The notes under the pieces: generated by a model
Databases searched by the model: none
What the model saw: only the letters and a program-made list of their open reading frames with translations
What the model was told of the DNA's origin: nothing
Made by a program: the position numbers and the translations under genes
Part shown: in pieces, positions 13,706-17,079 of the stretch
Position numbering within the stretch: position 1 is the stretch's first letter
How the letters are laid out: each line of letters opens with the position of its first letter
NCBI GenBank assembly: GCA_024404475.1
Contig: JAKSPV010000015.1
Span: 1 to 17,079 of the forward strand
Direction: 5' to 3'
DNA from: Clostridia bacterium
GTDB lineage: Bacteria; Bacillota; Clostridia; Oscillospirales; CAG-272
Length of the DNA: 17,079 nucleotides

Positions 13706-14764
13706 ATGAACCGTCACGAAACAGCTCTGCAAATGATCCACGAGGGCATCGTCATTCCCGCGACGCCTCTCGCACTTGACAAGAACCGTCAGTTTGACGC
13801 CAAAAGACAGAAATTTCTGACCGGCTACTTCCTCGAAGCAGGCGCCGGCGGCATTGCGACCGCCGTCCACAGCACCCAGTTCGAGATCCGCCGCCCGGAA
13901 TATAATCTCTTTGAGCCCGTCCTCTCGTCCGTCGCCGAGGCGATCGACGAATACGAGAAAGAGACCGGCCGCGTCATCGTCCGCGTCTGCGGCGCGTGCG
14001 GCAAGAAGGAGCAGGCCGTCGCCGAGGCGAAGCTCGCCAAAAAGTACGGCTACGACGCTGTTTTGCTGAGCCCCGGCGGCCTCAGCGACCTCAGCGAAGA
14101 TGAGCTGATCGAGCGCGCCGAGGCCGTCGCCAAAGAGATGCCCGTCATCGGCTTCTACCTCCAGATCGCCGTCGGCGGACGCCATCTGTCCTATAACTTC
14201 TGGAGCCGCTTCTGCGAGATCGACAACGTCGTCGCGATCAAGTGCGCTTCGTTCAACCGCTACTCCACGATCGACGTCGTCCGCGCCGCCGCTCTGTCGA
14301 GCCGCGCCGACAAGATCACGCTCTACACCGGCAACGACGACAACATCGTCGCCGATCTTCTGACGCCGTACCGCTTCACCGTGGACGGCAAGACTTACGA
14401 GAAACGCTTCGAGGGCGGTCTGCTCGGACACTGGTCCGTCTGGACGAAGGCCGTCGTCGATATGTTCCCGCGCCTGCAGAGAGCCGACGCGACGCCCGAG
14501 CTCATGACGCTCGCCGCCGAGATCACCGACTCCAACGCCGCCGTCTTCGACACCGCGAACAACTTCGCGGGCTGCATCCCCGGCATCCATGAGATCCTTT
14601 ACCGCCAGGGTCTGCTTGAAACGACGCTTTGCCTCAACCCGAACGAGGTGCTCTCGAAGGGGCAGGCAGAGGAGATCGACCGCGTCTACAAGATGTATCC
14701 GCATCTGAACGACGACGCCTTTGCGAAGGATTACGCCGCGCGCAACGCGTGGAAACTCAAATGA
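13706..14764 (+). CDS. Dihydrodipicolinate synthase-family (DapA/NAL-type) aldolase or lyase
   Basis: This is a class I (Schiff-base) TIM-barrel protein of the DHDPS/N-acetylneuraminate lyase family, expected to act on a 2-keto acid in the cytoplasm. It has 352 residues against about 290 for DapA; the extra length is mostly C-terminal. Lys179 in VVAIKCASF is the Schiff-base lysine and Tyr151 in GFYLQI the catalytic tyrosine, 28 residues apart as in E. coli DapA (133 and 161). The substrate loop that usually reads G-T-[TG]-GE is instead GIATAVHSTQFEIR, so it is unlikely to be true DapA. The ATG at 13706 is preceded by GTGAGG at 9-nt spacing; the GTG at 13691 is that Shine-Dalgarno itself. It is first in the operon and its stop overlaps the next start (ATGA). 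Confidence 0.88.
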   Translation: MNRHETALQMIHEGIVIPATPLALDKNRQFDAKRQKFLTGYFLEAGAGGIATAVHSTQFEIRRPEYNLFEPVLSSVAEAIDEYEKETGRVIVRVCGACGKKEQAVAEAKLAKKYGYDAVLLSPGGLSDLSEDELIERAEAVAKEMPVIGFYLQIAVGGRHLSYNFWSRFCEIDNVVAIKCASFNRYSTIDVVRAAALSSRADKITLYTGNDDNIVADLLTPYRFTVDGKTYEKRFEGGLLGHWSVWTKAVVDMFPRLQRADATPELMTLAAEITDSNAAVFDTANNFAGCIPGIHEILYRQGLLETTLCLNPNEVLSKGQAEEIDRVYKMYPHLNDDAFAKDYAARNAWKLK

Positions 14765-16026
14765 TGGATAAAAACGAACTGAAACGGGCGTTCTGCGCCG
14801 CGGTGGACGCGCGCGCCGATGAGATCAAATCGGCTGCCGCCGACCTTTTGCGGATGCCGGAGCTCGGCTTCAAGGAAACGAAAACGGCCGCCTATATGGC
14901 GGATGCGTTCCGAGGGCTCGGCATCGAGCCCGAAACGGGGCTCGGCGTGACGGGCGTCCGCGGCAAACTCGCCGGCGGCAGCCATAACGCACGGATCGCC
15001 CTTATCGGCGAGCTCGACGCCGTGACGAGCCCGGCGCACCCGATGGCGGACGCCTCGACTGGTGCCGCCCATTCCTGCGGGCAGAATATCCAGCTTGCGG
15101 GGCTTCTCGGCTGCGCCGCGGCGCTCCGTGATGCCGGCATCATGCCGCACCTCGGCGGCGACGTCGATCTGCTCTGCACACCGGCGGAGGAATTCGTCGA
15201 GCTTGAATACCGCGCCGCGCTCCGCGACAGCGGTAAGATCGGCATGCTCAGCGGCAAGCAGGAACTGCTCCGGCTCGGTGCCTTCGAGGGCGTCGATGCC
15301 GCGATGATGGTCCATTCCCAGGCGGGCACGCCCGAGCGGAAATGCTTTGTCGCCGGCGGCGCACTCGGTTTCGTCGCCAAGATCATCCGCTTCTCCGGCA
15401 AGGCGGCACACGCCTGCACGCCCGAGGAGGGTGTCAACGCGCTGAACGCCGCGATGGCGGCGATGATGTGCATCCACGCGATGCGCGAGACGTTCCGCGC
15501 CGAAGACCGCATCAAGGTGCACCCGATCATCACGAAGGGCGGGGACCTCGTCAACATCGTCCCGTCCGACGTCGTGATGGAGACCTACGTCCGCGGCGCA
15601 ACGCCCGCGGCGGTGAAAGATGCGTGTGAAAAGGTCGACCGCGCGATCCGCGGTGCGGCGTATGCGATCGGCTGTGACGTTGAGATCCGCGACCTCGGCG
15701 GCTACGCGCCGCTGCGGCAGGACGAGACGATCAGCGGCTTGTTCGCTGACAACTCCCGTGCGATCTTCCCGGAGACGCCCGTCATTACCGGCGTCAACAT
15801 GGTCGGCTCGACCGACATGGGCGACCTCAGCTGCGTCCTCCCCGTGATCCAGCCGACGATCGGCGGCTTCACCGGCGCCGCGCACAGCAAGGAATTCTCG
15901 TCCGTGGACGATGATTTCACCGTCATCGGCACGGCAAAACTGCTCGGCACGACGGCGATCGACCTGCTCTTCGGCGACAAGCCGCTCGCCCGGACGATTC
16001 GCGAAAACTACCACCCGGCAGAATAA
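14761..16026 (+). CDS. M20-family (M20D-like) amidohydrolase/peptidase with a substituted metal ligand
   Basis: This is an M20-type metalloamidase, which usually hydrolyses N-acyl amino acids or small amides. It has 421 residues. Visible elements are the N-terminal LLRMPELGFKETKTAAYM, then HSCGQN (His104, Cys106, Gln108), TPAEEF with Glu143-Glu144, MMVHSQ with His185, the dimerisation-domain HACTPEEGVNALNA, and the C-terminal GAAHSKEF with His375. In M20D enzymes the first motif is normally HxCGH; here the second His is Gln108 (CAG), one base from a His codon. The other ligands look intact. The first ATG (14761) overlaps the previous stop as ATGA; 14764 is an alternative. There is no signal peptide, so it is cytoplasmic. 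The substrate is unknown. Confidence 0.9.
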   Translation: MMDKNELKRAFCAAVDARADEIKSAAADLLRMPELGFKETKTAAYMADAFRGLGIEPETGLGVTGVRGKLAGGSHNARIALIGELDAVTSPAHPMADASTGAAHSCGQNIQLAGLLGCAAALRDAGIMPHLGGDVDLLCTPAEEFVELEYRAALRDSGKIGMLSGKQELLRLGAFEGVDAAMMVHSQAGTPERKCFVAGGALGFVAKIIRFSGKAAHACTPEEGVNALNAAMAAMMCIHAMRETFRAEDRIKVHPIITKGGDLVNIVPSDVVMETYVRGATPAAVKDACEKVDRAIRGAAYAIGCDVEIRDLGGYAPLRQDETISGLFADNSRAIFPETPVITGVNMVGSTDMGDLSCVLPVIQPTIGGFTGAAHSKEFSSVDDDFTVIGTAKLLGTTAIDLLFGDKPLARTIRENYHPAE

Positions 16027-16056
16027 ATTTCTCAAATACAGAAAAGAGGAACGATT

Positions 16057-17073
16057 ATGTGGACGGTTGAAAAACTCGAAGACCTCGAAACCACGCCGAG
16101 TGCGGCGCTGATCGAGGACATGAAGAAAATCGAAGGCGACATCATGGTGCTCGGCGCCGGCGGCAAAATGGGCGTGACGCTCTGCATTCTCGCAAAGCGC
16201 GCGATCGACGCTGCTGGACTTAATAAGCGCGTCATCGCCGTGTCCCGCTTCTCCAGTGAAGCGGCGCGGAATGAGCTGACTTCCAAGGGCGTTGACATCA
16301 TTTCCTGCGACTTGCAAGATCAGGCGCAGCTGAATGCGCTGCCCGAGATCCCGAACATCATTTTCATGGCAGGTCTCAAATTCGGTACCGACGGCGGCGA
16401 ATGGAAGACGTGGGGCATGAACGCGACGCTTCCCGCGTTCGTCGTCGAAAAATTCAAGAAATCCCGCTTCGTCGTCTTCTCGTCCGGCAACATCTATCCG
16501 CTCTGCCCGCTCGCGGACGGCGGCTCGCTCGAGACCGACAAGACCGGCCCGATCGGCGAGTACACGATGAGCGTCCTGGCGCGCGAACGCGCGTTTGAGT
16601 ACGGCGCGAACAAGTATGGCACGAAGGTCTGCATCTTCCGTCTGAACTACGCGATCGAACTGCGCTACGGCATCCTCTGTGACATCGCCACCGCAATTAT
16701 GGAGCACCGCCCGATCTCGATCGCCACGCCTGCCGTCACGTTCATCTGGCAAGGCAGCGCCAACGAGGACGCGATCCGCTGCCTGCTCGCGGCTGATTCC
16801 CCGATGGAGATCATGAACGTCACCGGCCCGGAGATCATCTCCGTCAAGCAGGCGGCGGAAACGATGGGCAAGATGCTCGGCATCGAGCCGATCTTCAAGG
16901 GCGAGCCGCAGAAGGACGCCTACATCGTCAACAGTCAGAAGGCGATGAGCCGCTTCGGTTATCCGTCCGTCTCCGCCGGCACCCTGATGCAGTGGCAGGT
17001 CGAATGGCTCCGCGACACCGGCATCACGCTCGGCAAGCCGACGCACTTCGAGGAGCGCCACGGTTCGTACTGA
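16057..17073 (+). CDS. NAD(P)-dependent epimerase/dehydratase-type (extended SDR) protein
   Basis: This 338-residue Rossmann protein of the extended SDR / NAD-epimerase superfamily probably oxidises, reduces or epimerises a sugar or sugar-acid. The nucleotide-binding motif VLGAGGKMG (31-39) follows a 28-residue N-terminal extension. Later pieces are FSSGNIYP, with the usual Ser position, and GEYTMSVLARERAFEY with the catalytic Tyr169. The lysine expected four residues later is Val173, so YxxxK is incomplete. From memory, related family members read GEYAQSCLGRER and also lack the lysine. AGAGGA lies 6 bases before the ATG at 16057. It follows the amidohydrolase by 30 bases and is last visible in the operon; the window ends 6 bases after its stop. 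Confidence 0.88.
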   Translation: MWTVEKLEDLETTPSAALIEDMKKIEGDIMVLGAGGKMGVTLCILAKRAIDAAGLNKRVIAVSRFSSEAARNELTSKGVDIISCDLQDQAQLNALPEIPNIIFMAGLKFGTDGGEWKTWGMNATLPAFVVEKFKKSRFVVFSSGNIYPLCPLADGGSLETDKTGPIGEYTMSVLARERAFEYGANKYGTKVCIFRLNYAIELRYGILCDIATAIMEHRPISIATPAVTFIWQGSANEDAIRCLLAADSPMEIMNVTGPEIISVKQAAETMGKMLGIEPIFKGEPQKDAYIVNSQKAMSRFGYPSVSAGTLMQWQVEWLRDTGITLGKPTHFEERHGSY

Positions 17074-17079
17074 TCCGGA

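Noticed and set aside
14731..17061. 776-codon open frame on the minus strand across the M20 and SDR genes
   Set aside because: It spans two well-supported plus-strand genes and their gap, with no motif or promoter. It is a frame shadow.

Overview
The window is a high-GC chromosomal segment whose genes look typical of a Firmicute. Shine-Dalgarno sites are strong (GGAGG, AAAGGAG or GTGAGG) and there are four sigma-A-type promoters with 17-nt spacers. The gene content also fits: SpoIIIE/FtsK-type translocase, half-size TauE/SafE permeases, CPBP protease, MltG and a DUF5131 protein. A GC-rich member of class Clostridia, perhaps Oscillospirales-like, is the most economical guess; it is inferred from gene content and not proven. 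No rRNA, tRNA, insertion sequence, prophage module or CRISPR array is visible, and no gene-free stretch exceeds about 190 bases.

Layout. (1) 1-2999, minus strand: two half-size TauE/SafE permease genes, then rpsO (S15) with its own strong promoter, a structured leader and a terminator, then the start of pnp (PNPase), which runs off the left edge. (2) 3037-10268, plus strand: a promoter and hairpin-rich leader, then six closely packed genes: ftsK/spoIIIE, a thymidylate kinase homologue, a DJ-1/PfpI protein, 5-formyltetrahydrofolate cyclo-ligase, a CPBP intramembrane protease and mltG. They end at a strong terminator. This looks like one housekeeping transcript joining chromosome partitioning, dTTP and folate supply, and cell-wall synthesis. 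(3) 10252-11112, minus strand: a YihY/BrkB membrane protein that converges on mltG and shares its terminator. (4) 11231-13620, plus strand: a strong promoter, endonuclease IV (nfo), a weak terminator-like hairpin, then a close pair encoding a CBM9-like protein and a DUF5131 (phage Gp37/Gp68-type) protein with two cysteine clusters. (5) 13636-17073, plus strand: a near-consensus promoter with a perfect inverted repeat between -35 and -10. It drives a dihydrodipicolinate-synthase-like aldolase/lyase, an M20-type amidohydrolase and an extended SDR-type NAD(P)-dependent epimerase/dehydrogenase.

The accessory material of most interest is region 5. It is a compact, apparently regulated catabolic cassette whose three enzymes each depart from the textbook active site: the GTGE-type loop is replaced in the DapA-like protein, a metal-ligand His is replaced by Gln in the M20 protein, and the YxxxK lysine is absent in the SDR. 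The CBM9-like/DUF5131 pair is the second candidate for an undescribed function. At the RNA level, the rpsO leader can fold into a three-way junction reminiscent of S15 autoregulatory RNAs. The pnp leader can mask its own Shine-Dalgarno, and the ftsK leader carries four compact hairpins, two of them mutually exclusive.
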